From NCBI RefSeq assembly GCF_900101865.1, contig NZ_FNAH01000012.1, positions 1-64,000 on the forward strand: a DNA stretch of 64,000 nucleotides, in the 5' to 3' direction. Below, piece by piece: positions 54,586 through 62,111 of this stretch. Every line of letters starts with the position of its first letter. Position 1 is the stretch's first letter. This DNA comes from Paracoccus isoporae. Lineage in GTDB: Bacteria; Pseudomonadota; Alphaproteobacteria; Rhodobacterales; Rhodobacteraceae. The position numbers were made by a program, and so were the translations under genes. The notes beneath the pieces were generated by a model. The model searched no databases. It saw only the letters and a program-made list of their open reading frames with translations, and was not told where the DNA came from.

Positions 54586-54774
54586 GACGATTATTCATGT
54601 TCATGAGTTGTCCGCCAGCACCCCTGGTTCTGCCCGTCAAGGGGCAAGCGTCGCCTTCGGTGCCGTCTTCCAGGCGGGCCGTGTCCTCGCCGCAGGCGGC
54701 TGCGGGCCGCACCACCCCGCCTTGCAGACCCCTTGACTGTCAGCCCCAGGGCCGCGGGCAGGGCTTCGCCCTCC

Positions 54775-54814
54775 CGCTTCGCCCGGAAAAACCTGTGGTT
54801 TTCCGGGCGAAGCG
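54775..54814. repeat. Perfect 16-bp inverted repeat
   Basis: CGCTTCGCCCGGAAAA (54775-54790) and its exact inverse (54799-54814) flank an 8-base loop ACCTGTGG. It ends 24 bp before the next gene start (54839). It could be a regulatory hairpin or a single-strand promoter. Confidence 0.75.
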
Positions 54815-54838
54815 AAAGGCCGCGCCCATAGCTGACGG

Positions 54839-55201
54839 ATGGACAGGATGAATAACGCAGAGCGTTTGATTAAGGTGCAGCAGCTGGTCAAGGCGATCTA
54901 TGACACAGATTCAACCGATGCTGTTGTGGTAATGGGTGTGATCCTGGAGGAATGGCGTGTTGGCGCTCCGCTGGTCGCATTCGAAGATGACGAAGATGAG
55001 GCATCGTCTTGGGCGGCGCTTGCGACCTTCGAAGAGCTTCGCGCCTATTTCATCGCTGCTGGTCGGCGGTTGGCGAAATATCCGCTTGGTCAGAAGGGTA
55101 CTGCACGGCTCGCCCAAAGGATGCTGGCGGAGCTGGCGCCCGAGGATCGCGTTGCGGTGCTTCTGGAGCTGAACGACATGGATACGGCGGGTCGGGCCTG
55201 A
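54839..55201 (+). CDS. Hypothetical acidic protein
   Basis: The 120-residue protein reads MNNAERLIKVQQLVKAIYDT, VVVMGVILEEWRVGAPLVAF and LAQRMLAELAPEDRVAVLLE. It is acidic (FEDDEDEASSW), soluble and helical, and has no recognised domain. Two ATGs (54839 and 54848) are possible. It is the only plus-strand gene in the first part of the leading region. Small acidic proteins there are often DNA mimics or antirestriction factors, but that is only a suggestion. Confidence 0.55.
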   Translation: MDRMNNAERLIKVQQLVKAIYDTDSTDAVVVMGVILEEWRVGAPLVAFEDDEDEASSWAALATFEELRAYFIAAGRRLAKYPLGQKGTARLAQRMLAELAPEDRVAVLLELNDMDTAGRA

Positions 55202-55306
55202 ACAGGGCAGGGCGGTCGGCTTTCCGCCAGAGACCGGCGTTAACCTGGCCACCCTGGCGATGCCGAAGGCGAACCGCCGCCCGCTTTCACGGACGCCGAT
55301 TTCCAT

Positions 55307-55330
55307 GAAAATGCCGCCCTTCGGGGCGGC
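55307..55330 (-). terminator. Rho-independent terminator
   Basis: GCCGCCC-TTCG-GGGCGGC hairpin (55313-55330), read on the minus strand and followed by ATTTTC. It lies 22 bp beyond the stop of the minus-strand gene ending at 55353, so it ends that transcript. Confidence 0.55.
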
Positions 55331-55352
55331 AGGCTAATCCTTACAACAGGGA

Positions 55353-55667
55353 TTAAAGGTTGCGGGCGGTCGCGAGGGCCATCATGATCGCTGTTCGGTT
55401 GACCTGAAGATCGTTGCCTATTTCCTCGTAAGATCTGGACCAGTCAATCGACACCTGCAGAAGCGCGTCCATGACAGCAAAGGCACCCTTGCGGGTTCGG
55501 CGGTCTCCGCCGCGCCCGCCACCGATATTCATGCCCGACGCAATATGAACGATATGCCAGCGTTTATGCAGCCGATATGTTCCGAGCCCGCCTGTACAAT
55601 ATGCGGTGACGGTTCTGTCGCCATGGATCTTGTTTGGAATGCTGACGGATTGCTGTTCGTAGGCCAT
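55353..55667 (-). CDS. Hypothetical protein downstream of ardC
   Basis: The 104-residue protein starts MAYEQQSVSIPNKIHGDRTV. It has a glycine/arginine-rich middle (ASGMNIGGGRGGDRRTRKGA) and a C-terminal segment like a DNA-binding helix-turn-helix (WSRSYEEIGNDLQVNRTAIM). A GGAG site lies seven bases before the ATG at 55667. The family is unknown. It is on the same strand as ardC and probably in the same transcript. Confidence 0.55.
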   Translation of the reverse strand: MAYEQQSVSIPNKIHGDRTVTAYCTGGLGTYRLHKRWHIVHIASGMNIGGGRGGDRRTRKGAFAVMDALLQVSIDWSRSYEEIGNDLQVNRTAIMMALATARNL

Positions 55668-55742
55668 GCTTTGGCTCCGGTTTTGAATGATTGCGGGAAA
55701 GGGCCGCGCCAAAAGGCGCGGTTTCGATGGCGGCGATCCGTG

Positions 55743-55910
55743 TCAGCCGATTTCCTCCAACAGCTTTTCGCCAGTGAAGGGACTGACCTCATAGATCAGG
55801 ACCGAAAATCCGAATCTCTCAACGCGGATGCGTGCGCGGCGCTTGGCCTCGGCCAGCGTTTCGCAGCGGATTGGCAGATCGTCGGGATGGTCGCGCAATT
55901 CATAGAACAT
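55743..55910 (-). CDS. Small hypothetical protein downstream of ardC
   Basis: The 55-residue protein MFYELRDHPDDLPIRCETLA, EAKRRARIRVERFGFSVLIY has a GGAGGT site before its ATG at 55910. It follows ardC by 22 bp. The pattern suggests a compact alpha-beta fold. No family is known to me. Confidence 0.6.
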   Translation of the reverse strand: MFYELRDHPDDLPIRCETLAEAKRRARIRVERFGFSVLIYEVSPFTGEKLLEEIG

Positions 55911-55932
55911 GGCATTACCTCCGATGGGCCGC

Positions 55933-56832
55933 TCACGCGGCGGCCCTGTCTTCAGTGGCGTCGGCCTCATCAGTTGACGCGGCTTTCAACAACCAATCGG
56001 CGGCCTTCTGTGCTTCCGATGCAGCTTTGAAGATCAGGCGCTTGTCGTCAGCCAATGCCCGCAGCCAGCTTTTCAGATAGGCCGCCGACTGGTCGAAATC
56101 GGGTGTCAGCCCAAGGCTCGCGCAAACCATGCAATTTCCGACCTCGGCCACCAACTCCTCGAACGCAACGGCCTTCCGGTCAGTGAAACGGCCAAAGCGA
56201 TCAAGCCGCGACTTGTGGCCCGTCCAATGCGTTGCCTCATGGGCGAGGGTGGCATAGTACCCGCCTGCGCTGTGAAAGGTCGCCACGGGCGGCATGTGGA
56301 TGTAATCCTCGCCGGGGACGTAATAGGCGCGTGGCTCGTCACTGTGGCGAATATCGGCACCCGTCCCGGCAAAGAATGCGTCAAGCTCGGCATCGGCTTC
56401 GGTGCCAAGGTCGCGGGCAGGATCGGCAGGCTTCGCCTGAAAATCCGCCGGCAATCCGTCGATCTGCTCGGCGTTGAAAACACGATAGGCTTTCAGATAT
56501 GGAACGCGCTTGTCTGCGCCGGTGTCCTCGTCCTTGCGATCAACCGTGCCATATTTCACAACGGTTGATGATTTCTCGCCCTTGCGGACCTGCCCGCCTG
56601 CCTCCTGCGCTTGGCGATAGGTGAACCAATAGGCGCTGCGATAGCCGTTTTCCTCGGCGGCCAGCCAGAGCATCAGCACATTGATGCCGCGATAATATTC
56701 GCCATTGGCGCGGCGCGGAAAAGGTGCGCCGCCCGCTTCTCCGGTCCATGGTTTGCGCCATGCGGGCGTACCTGCCTCAATGCTGCGGATGATCTGGTCG
56801 GTGATGGTCTGGTAAAGATCGAAAGTTGCCAT
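55933..56832 (-). CDS. ardC: ArdC-type antirestriction protein
   Basis: The 299-residue protein has the ArdC N-terminal ssDNA-binding domain (about 5-125, AWRKPWTGEAGGAPFPRRAN, YWFTYRQAQEAGGQVRKGEK). A zincin-like C-terminal domain follows with LAHEATHWTGHKSRLD (His198, Glu199, His202). ArdC proteins protect incoming plasmid DNA from restriction. The start at 56832 has a GGAGG site. The gene is directly preceded by a 371-bp leader that is repeated at 61423-61793. Confidence 0.9.
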   Translation of the reverse strand: MATFDLYQTITDQIIRSIEAGTPAWRKPWTGEAGGAPFPRRANGEYYRGINVLMLWLAAEENGYRSAYWFTYRQAQEAGGQVRKGEKSSTVVKYGTVDRKDEDTGADKRVPYLKAYRVFNAEQIDGLPADFQAKPADPARDLGTEADAELDAFFAGTGADIRHSDEPRAYYVPGEDYIHMPPVATFHSAGGYYATLAHEATHWTGHKSRLDRFGRFTDRKAVAFEELVAEVGNCMVCASLGLTPDFDQSAAYLKSWLRALADDKRLIFKAASEAQKAADWLLKAASTDEADATEDRAAA

Positions 56833-56840
56833 TTGTGGCC

Positions 56841-57211
56841 TCCTTTTTTCGCGACGATCCCGCCTTGGTCTTTTGCCTCGGTCGGGGTGCCCATAATGGG
56901 CGAAGGTTTCAGGCGAGAAGCGCGCAGCGCGCCCTCTCCTGAAGCCTTGCCAGGTGGCGAACCGGGCCGGTGAATTTCCAAAGGCGGCGCAGCCGGGACC
57001 GGAGCCACGCGCAGCTGCACGGAACCGAAGCCGCAGGCGAAGGTGGAGGAAGCGAGCATGGCGAGGACCCACCCTTTGGAAAGAGGGCCGGAACAGGCCC
57101 TCAATCCAGGACGCGGCGCGCGCCAGCGTGACGTGGCCCAGGCAAAGCCGGGGCGTTCGGCCTCCGGACGAATCCTCCGGCCGACGGCAGCCCGCGCATA
57201 GGCGCGGGCTA
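56841..57211 (-). repeat. 371-bp leader repeat, copy 1 (before ardC)
   Basis: This segment is about 93 percent identical by eye to 61423-61793, in the same orientation and of the same length. It includes the AAAAAAGGA ribosome site of ardC at its downstream edge. It has no convincing coding frame. Inverted stretches such as CCCGCGCATAGGCGCGGG (57191-57208) are present. It appears to be a shared promoter/leader module. Confidence 0.85.
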
Positions 57212-57259
57212 CCAGATCCTGATCGGCAGTAGTTGCAGGGCGATGCGATCGCCATTGGC

Positions 57260-57457
57260 GCCCGCGCCAGTGACCGTCACCCGAATGGGCCGAGACGGGC
57301 AGGGCAGGGCGACCAGGACCGGCGCGCGAGGATCTGGCTCGGGACGAGACAGACCGCAGAAGCCGCAGCCGGTCGCATCTCCCTGAATGGCTCGGATCGA
57401 GGGCGCGCAGCGGCCGAGATTAGGGCACGGTTCCCGGACGAAGGAGGGGGAGGCGCA
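57260..57457 (-). repeat. About 200-bp repeat, copy 1
   Basis: This segment matches 62470-62669 over nearly its whole length, strongest in the first 130 bp. It lies between nrdH and the ardC leader. No gene frame is convincing. The sequence is very G-rich on the plus strand. Confidence 0.8.
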
Positions 57458-57619
57458 GAAAGGAGTTTTCCGGCAGGCACATCAGAACCCGCAAAACGCT
57501 ATCCACAATACGGTAACCGACAAGCAGAAAGAAAAGGGGCTGTCTGCCCCTCGCCGCATATGCGGCTCACCCCGAGGATATTTGAAGTAGGTGCTGGGCG
57601 AAGGGACGGCAAAGCCGCC

Positions 57620-57838
57620 CTAGAGGGCGGCGATGCGATCGGGGCGGAAGCCGGACCAGTGGTCGGCGCCTGAAATCACCACGGGGGCCTGCCGATAGCC
57701 CAGGCTTTCAACGAAGCGCAGCGCGTCGTCGTCTTCGGTCAGGTCAACAACCGTATAGGCGACGCCTTTTGCGTCGAGGCTGCGGGTGGTGGCGGTGCAT
57801 TGCACGCAGGCGGGCTTGGAATAGACGGTGATGCTCAT
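57620..57838 (-). CDS. nrdH: NrdH-like redoxin
   Basis: The 72-residue glutaredoxin-like protein has the CVQC redox motif (residues 11-14), GVAYTVVDLTEDDDALRFVE and YRQAPVVISGADHWSGFRPD, as in NrdH, the electron donor of class Ib ribonucleotide reductase. No reductase genes are nearby. In an entering plasmid it might support dNTP supply for strand synthesis. An AAGGAG site precedes the ATG. A cruciform element lies 58 bp upstream. Confidence 0.88.
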   Translation of the reverse strand: MSITVYSKPACVQCTATTRSLDAKGVAYTVVDLTEDDDALRFVESLGYRQAPVVISGADHWSGFRPDRIAAL

Positions 57839-57895
57839 GGCTGTTCTCCTTTGCTTCTGTGAACCTGTTTTGGGTCGAAGCATCAGGGTGGTGGT

Positions 57896-57951
57896 CAACA
57901 GCTAATTTGCCTCGCGAGGAATGGCCATAGGCCAGGGGAAATTAGCTGTTG
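57896..57951. repeat. Branched cruciform element, copy 1 (before nrdH)
   Basis: An outer stem of 13 perfect pairs (CAACAGCTAATTT, 57896-57908, with 57939-57951) encloses two further palindromes: CCTCGCGAGG (57910-57919) and TGGCC-ATA-GGCCA (57922-57934). A single strand would fold into a three-way junction. A related copy lies at 62112-62161. Another stem, ATCATGCC-AAG-GGCATGAT, follows at about 57961-57979. Confidence 0.8.
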
Positions 57952-58039
57952 AAGGGGTGAATCATGCCAAGGGCATGATGCGCACCGCCCACCAGCCGCT
58001 TCGGCCCAGGGTCACAGTAAGGAAGCAAAGGAGAACAGC

Positions 58040-58190
58040 CATGTGACGCCGGATCCAGCTGCGACGGCAATGCACCGCCACCGCCCGGCAAAGCGCGCGG
58101 CCGTTCGCTGTTGACCTGACCGAAGACGACGACACGTCACAGAAAGCAGCGGTCGGCGGGTGGTGATTTCTGGTGCTGACCGGCTGGTTG
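58040..58190 (+). pseudogene. Degenerate inverted copy of nrdH
   Basis: The plus strand repeats the nrdH leader (GAAGCAAAGGAGAACAGCC, then ATG, then TGA at once). Blocks of the gene follow: AATGCACCGCCACC, GTTGACCTGACCGAAGACGA and GGTGGTGATTTCTGG. Many bases are changed and frames are lost. It is a decayed second nrdH in opposite orientation, forming an inverted duplication with the intact gene. Confidence 0.75.
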
Positions 58191-58237
58191 ACGAGCCGCT
58201 TGGGATGGCAGTTAGTTGGCCTATGGCACCCGTGACG

Positions 58238-58509
58238 CTAGTTTTCATCCGTCGGGATGATGCTGCATTCGCCCCGCGTCCAAACGCCGCCGGCCTCGCT
58301 GCAAGCCTGGCTATCCTGCGGCGGTGCCCACCAGGCAGCGATCCATTCTGCCAGGTATGGCCCGACGAAGTAGGCGCTCGACACGATACCGACCCCTACG
58401 AAGAACGCCGCGACGCCCCACCATGGTTGGCACGACGGAACAGCAGAATGCTCCCGGCACAAACTGCAAGACCGACGATGAGCAAGAGAATGGTTAAGAA
58501 AATGGCCAA
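58238..58509 (-). CDS. Small membrane protein with apparent frameshift
   Basis: From a TTG at 58509 (GGGGG site upstream) the frame reads LAIFLTILLLIVGLAVCAGS, ILLFRRANH and stops. The overlapping frame gives WWGVAAFFVGVGIVSSAYFV, GPYLAEWIAAW and ends CSEAGGVWTRGECSIIPTDE. Joined by one frameshift near 58430 they form a plausible protein of about 90 residues with two membrane helices. The product may be broken, or made by frameshifting. Confidence 0.4.
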
Positions 58510-58521
58510 CGTGATGCCCCC

Positions 58522-58550
58522 AAAGAAAAAAGCCCCGCCGAAGCGGGGCT
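58522..58550 (-). terminator. Rho-independent terminator of the methyltransferase operon
   Basis: AGCCCCGC-TTCG-GCGGGGCT followed by TTTTTC on the minus strand. It lies 38 bp after the methyltransferase stop at 58588 and is the strongest terminator in the window. Confidence 0.85.
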
Positions 58551-58587
58551 AAAGTGCCTTTTCGCGAAAAAAGGTTAGGGAACGGTA

Positions 58588-60024
58588 TCACTTTGTCAGG
58601 GTGAGGACCACCGTATTGATGCGCACACCGACACTGGCGAAGCTCTCGGCCGGCAGGTCTCGCCAGAGACCGCGCCGCCAGCCGCGCGTGGCATGGCTCT
58701 CGGCCCATGCCCGAAAGCATTCGTGCTTTGCGGTGCTGCCGACCTCGGCAGAGGCGGGCAGGATCGCGCGCAGCTCGCCGCCCGGCTTCAGGAAGTCGAA
58801 GGCATGCCTCAGATGATTCATGAAATGTGTCCCGGCGAACGGCGGGTTCATGACGACATAATCATAGACCGGCCGGGCGGGCAGCTTCAGGAAGTTCGCG
58901 CATTTCACGCTCAGGGCGGGGTGGGCGATGCCGCGCAGAGCCTCGGTCCGGTCGGGATGGACCTCGATCGCGTCGACGTTCGCGCCCTGCGCCAGCAGGG
59001 GGCGGACGAGCGCGCCGACGCCGGCGCTTGGTTCCAGGATCCGCGCGCCCGGTTCGATCCGCAGCCCGTCAAGCAGGTAGTCGACGACTTCGGCCGGGGT
59101 CGGATAGAAGGCCAGATCCTTTGCAAGCGCGGTGCCCGGCCAGAAATCGGCGGGCTGCGCCTCGGCGCCGGCGGCGTCGGGCAGCACCTCGCCGTAATAA
59201 TCGGCCAGCACGCGGTTCACCTTCCGCAACAGGGTTTCATCCTTGATCCAGAGATGCAGGTTTCCATTCTTGAAGGTGCGGGCGAGGAAATATTCGCTTT
59301 CGACCTCGCTCTGCCGTGCGCCGTAGCGGCCGCGTCGGCTAACCTCGATGGCGTGCTCAAGCGCGCCATAGGTCCGGTTGCCGGCAAGCTGCGAAAACAC
59401 CCGCTCAACGTCGGCCAAGGTGCGGCGCATCTGTTCGCCATGTCCAGAATAGGACCAGTACCCCCCTTCGCTGAACACCCATTCGAAGATCATGCGCTTG
59501 TTGATCTTGAAGGCGTCGTGGCTCTTGAAGGCGGGCGACAGTGACGCGAAGGCGCGCGCCACGCCGCGCTGAAAGATCAGGTTGGCCTCGCCGGTCAGGC
59601 GGGCGAGGGTGGCCCGGATCGTCTCGAATGTCGGTTCCGGCATGTCGTTTGCGGCCATCTGCTTGTCGAGCTGGTCGCGTTCGGTGCGGTCCATGATTTC
59701 CTTGAGGCGGGTTTCCTCGACGATGCGGCGCCAGATTGCGGCATCCAGGGTGCGCTTGTAGGTGGCGAAGGTCTTTTCGGTGTCGAAATCGGGATAGAGG
59801 GATTTTTCGACGGTCTGGTTGTCGTCGTAGTGCAGGTAAGAGGCGTGACCGGCGGTCGCGCCCTTGGCGGTCTCGGCCGCGCCGCGCGCGAGGGCGTAGC
59901 CCTTCGCAATAGCGGCAATAGCCTCTTCCATCTCGGACAGCGCGCGTTCGCGCATCATGCAAATGGCCTCGATGTTGAGGGGCGCGACAAGCGCCCCTGC
60001 ATTGAAGGACAGCGGGGCGTTCAT
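58588..60024 (-). CDS. DUF4942 methyltransferase
   Basis: The 478-residue protein has an N-terminal DUF4942 region (about 20-270, KSHDAFKINKRMIFEWVFSE). A SAM-dependent DNA methyltransferase domain follows with RILEPSAGVGALVRPLLAQG (motif I, about 335) and YDYVVMNPPFAGTHFMNHLR (motif IV NPPF, about 393), as in N6-adenine methylases. It probably methylates plasmid DNA and may protect it from restriction; no cognate endonuclease is nearby. It is the last gene of a five-gene operon, coupled by ATGA to the previous gene. Confidence 0.85.
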   Translation of the reverse strand: MNAPLSFNAGALVAPLNIEAICMMRERALSEMEEAIAAIAKGYALARGAAETAKGATAGHASYLHYDDNQTVEKSLYPDFDTEKTFATYKRTLDAAIWRRIVEETRLKEIMDRTERDQLDKQMAANDMPEPTFETIRATLARLTGEANLIFQRGVARAFASLSPAFKSHDAFKINKRMIFEWVFSEGGYWSYSGHGEQMRRTLADVERVFSQLAGNRTYGALEHAIEVSRRGRYGARQSEVESEYFLARTFKNGNLHLWIKDETLLRKVNRVLADYYGEVLPDAAGAEAQPADFWPGTALAKDLAFYPTPAEVVDYLLDGLRIEPGARILEPSAGVGALVRPLLAQGANVDAIEVHPDRTEALRGIAHPALSVKCANFLKLPARPVYDYVVMNPPFAGTHFMNHLRHAFDFLKPGGELRAILPASAEVGSTAKHECFRAWAESHATRGWRRGLWRDLPAESFASVGVRINTVVLTLTK

Positions 60025-60473
60025 TTCTGATCCTTCCCGTTGGTGGCATCCAGCAGCAGTTCGCGCAGCTCGGCCAGCGGATGATTTTCGAAATCGTCAT
60101 CGCGGAAATCCTCGGGGCCATCATATCCGGGGATCTCGTCATGGATGCGCTCGGCCAGTCGGTCGGCCAGCCCCGCGACAGTCCCGCCGGTACTGCGCCA
60201 GTCGCAATCGACATAGTGGACGGGTGCGCCGGTCGCGACCTCAAGCGCCAGCAGGGCGCGGCCAGCCTCGCCGACCTCAGCATCATGGACAAGCTGCCAG
60301 CCTTGGCCGGTATCGCCATAGATCGACCAGAAGGCGCGTTCCGCAGGGGGGCAAACCTCGATGGCCTCATCATAGTGGTTGCCGCGCTCGATCCGCACGG
60401 GCGAAACACAGAAGCGCCGGAAGCTGGCGGGGCTATCCCCCGCCGAAAGTCCGTTGAAGGAAATGGGGCTCAT
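60021..60473 (-). CDS. Hypothetical protein in the methyltransferase operon
   Basis: The 150-residue acidic soluble protein (RFCVSPVRIERGNHYDEAIE, AERAFWSIYGDTGQGWQLVH, WRSTGGTVAGLADRLAERIH) has no domain I can name. It overlaps the methyltransferase and the upstream gene by four bases each. The central segment is typical of plasmid-borne small proteins of unknown role. Confidence 0.65.
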   Translation of the reverse strand: MSPISFNGLSAGDSPASFRRFCVSPVRIERGNHYDEAIEVCPPAERAFWSIYGDTGQGWQLVHDAEVGEAGRALLALEVATGAPVHYVDCDWRSTGGTVAGLADRLAERIHDEIPGYDGPEDFRDDDFENHPLAELRELLLDATNGKDQK

Positions 60474-60943
60474 GCGGTGGCCTCCTTGCTGGCTTTGAAG
60501 TCCTCCAGCATGACGCCAATGTCATGCGGGGTTGGCAGATCGCCATAGAAAATTGCGGTTCCGATATAATCGGGGCTTGAAAACGTGCGGCTCCGCATCG
60601 GCGTGTCATGGTCGGCATATGCGCGACAGCGGGTTGTCGCTGCGGTATCGGGGCGGCGAAGGAAATAGACGTGCCACTTCGCCAGCCCTTCGGGGTTGGT
60701 TTCTGCGTCCCGCTTGAGCATGGTCGCCGCGAGACGTTCCACCTCGAACGAACGGGCGCTATCGCGGATGGAAGGGTGGCAATCGGGCGCGCCCCATGCA
60801 CCGCCTTCCTGAATGGCGAATTTGTTGCCGGGAAAGCGTTCGGCCAGCAGGCGGGCATAGATCTGGGCCGCGCGTGCGCTGACCACAGTGATTACGAAAG
60901 CGCCGGGCTGATGATCGGATTGAAGGACGGAATAGGGGATCAT
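60470..60943 (-). CDS. Hypothetical protein in the methyltransferase operon
   Basis: The 157-residue protein starts MIPYSVLQSDHQPGAFVITV and has SARAAQIYARLLAERFPGNK and WHVYFLRRPDTAATTRCRAY. No family recognised. The start at 60943 overlaps the upstream stop (TGATG), fixing the start and arguing for coupled translation. Confidence 0.62.
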   Translation of the reverse strand: MIPYSVLQSDHQPGAFVITVVSARAAQIYARLLAERFPGNKFAIQEGGAWGAPDCHPSIRDSARSFEVERLAATMLKRDAETNPEGLAKWHVYFLRRPDTAATTRCRAYADHDTPMRSRTFSSPDYIGTAIFYGDLPTPHDIGVMLEDFKASKEATA

Positions 60944-61152
60944 CACATATCCCCGCCGTTGATGCGCTCGCAAAGCGCGTCGATCTCATCCAGCGATAGC
61001 GGGTCAATGTCGCCGCCATTGGTCATGATCTCGTTGATCGGCGCCGGCACCCGGTTGGAACCTTGAAGCAACCGCAGGCCAGCGAGGATGGCCGAGATCT
61101 CGGCCAGGTCAAAGCCGGCGGTGATGGGCTTGTCGAAAGCGGCCATGTTCAT
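60943..61152 (-). CDS. Small hypothetical protein in the methyltransferase operon
   Basis: The 69-residue acidic protein (FDLAEISAILAGLRLLQGSN, IDPLSLDEIDALCERINGGD) has no known domain. It is coupled to both neighbours by overlapping start and stop codons. Confidence 0.58.
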   Translation of the reverse strand: MNMAAFDKPITAGFDLAEISAILAGLRLLQGSNRVPAPINEIMTNGGDIDPLSLDEIDALCERINGGDM

Positions 61153-61415
61153 GCCCCCACGAGGCCGAGTTCGCGGATGGCCCAGGCGTCGGCATATTGA
61201 ATAACCGGGGTCAGGCCGAAGGCTTTGGCGCCGACAATCGGGCCGATCCAGCCGCTGAGCTTCGGCAGTCCCTGCAATTCCTTGCTGGCGAGGGGATCAT
61301 CGACATAGCCGGTTATTTCGGCGTCATTGGCCGCGATCCAGCTTTCCAGATCATCGCAGGCATCGCGGCAGATGCCGGCATCGTCGGTCATGACGTAAAA
61401 TTCAAAGAGAACCAT
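61149..61415 (-). CDS. Hypothetical protein, first gene of the methyltransferase operon
   Basis: The 88-residue protein MVLFEFYVMTDDAGICRDAC, DDLESWIAANDAEITGYVDD has a GGAGAG ribosome site that is part of the 371-bp leader repeat beginning at 61423. No family known. It stands to the second leader exactly as ardC does to the first, so both transcripts probably respond to the same signal. Confidence 0.62.
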   Translation of the reverse strand: MVLFEFYVMTDDAGICRDACDDLESWIAANDAEITGYVDDPLASKELQGLPKLSGWIGPIVGAKAFGLTPVIQYADAWAIRELGLVGA

Positions 61416-61422
61416 TCTACTC

Positions 61423-61793
61423 TCCTTTTTTCGCGACATTCCCGCCTTGGTCTTTTGCCTCGGTCGGGGTGCCCATAATGGGCGAAGGTTTCAGGCGAGA
61501 AGCGCGCAGCGCGCCCTCTCCTGAAGCCTTGCCAGGTGGCGAACCGGGCCGGTGAATTTCCAAGGGCGGCGCAGCCGGGACCGGAGCCACGCTCAGCTGC
61601 ACGGAACCGAAGCCGCAGGCGCAGGTGAAGGAAGCGAGCATGGCGAGGACCCACCCCTTGGAAAGAGGGCAGGAACAGGCCCTCAATCCAGGACGCGGCG
61701 CGCGTCAGCGTGAGGTGGCCCACGCATAGCCGGGGCGTTCGGCCTCTGGCCGAATCCCCCGGCCGACAGCAGCCCGCGCATCAGCGCGGGCTT
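61423..61793 (-). repeat. 371-bp leader repeat, copy 2 (before the methyltransferase operon)
   Basis: Direct copy of 56841-57211 with scattered substitutions. The distance to the gene start (eight bases) matches that of copy 1 (nine bases). Palindromic blocks such as CCCGCGCATCAGCGCGGG (61773-61790) are conserved despite base changes in the loop, which favours a structural role. Confidence 0.85.
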
Positions 61794-61850
61794 CCGACCT
61801 GGGCTCGTGAAACGGTCCAGGGGCGGCTTGCGCCGCCCCTTTGCCTGCCC

Positions 61851-62045
61851 TTATTCCTGCTCGTCTTTTTCCCGACGCGGGAAGGCCACCATGTCGACAT
61901 TCGGGAACATGTTGTGACGAACGCTGATGGAGGTGATTTCCCCGGCCTCGTTGGTGTTCACGAAGACCACGCCGCAGCGATCCCAGAAGGTCGTGCCGTC
62001 TTTTTCGCCGGCTTTGACTTTGAGGGTGAAGTTTTGAGAAGCCAT
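61851..62045 (-). CDS. Small conserved-looking protein
   Basis: The 64-residue protein MASQNFTLKVKAGEKDGTTF, WDRCGVVFVNTNEAGEITSI looks like a small beta-rich protein common on alphaproteobacterial plasmids, with no assigned function that I know. An AAAGGA site precedes the ATG at 62045. The second cruciform element lies 67 bp upstream, as the first does for nrdH. Confidence 0.68.
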   Translation of the reverse strand: MASQNFTLKVKAGEKDGTTFWDRCGVVFVNTNEAGEITSISVRHNMFPNVDMVAFPRREKDEQE

Positions 62046-62111
62046 CTTGAAGTTCCTTTCCATGGGTTTTTCGATGAAAACGACAGAGTGGGTAGGGAAA
62101 GGGGCTGTCAG

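Larger units (their letters stand above)
54244..54838. other. 595-bp non-coding stretch with large hairpins
   Basis: I find no convincing gene. The stretch contains a nested hairpin (54541-54585) and a perfect 16-bp hairpin (54775-54814), listed separately. A GC-rich block of about 150 bp lies between them. It marks the entry to the leading region. Confidence 0.5.

Noticed and set aside
56833-57255. Extended N-terminus of ardC through the 371-bp leader
   Set aside because: The same leader precedes an unrelated gene at 61415, the residues are low-complexity, and a good GGAGG site marks the start at 56832.
57233-57673. A 146-codon plus frame across the about 200-bp repeat
   Set aside because: It is interrupted or altered in the second repeat copy, has Arg/Gly-rich composition and no ribosome site. 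The repeat is better explained as non-coding.
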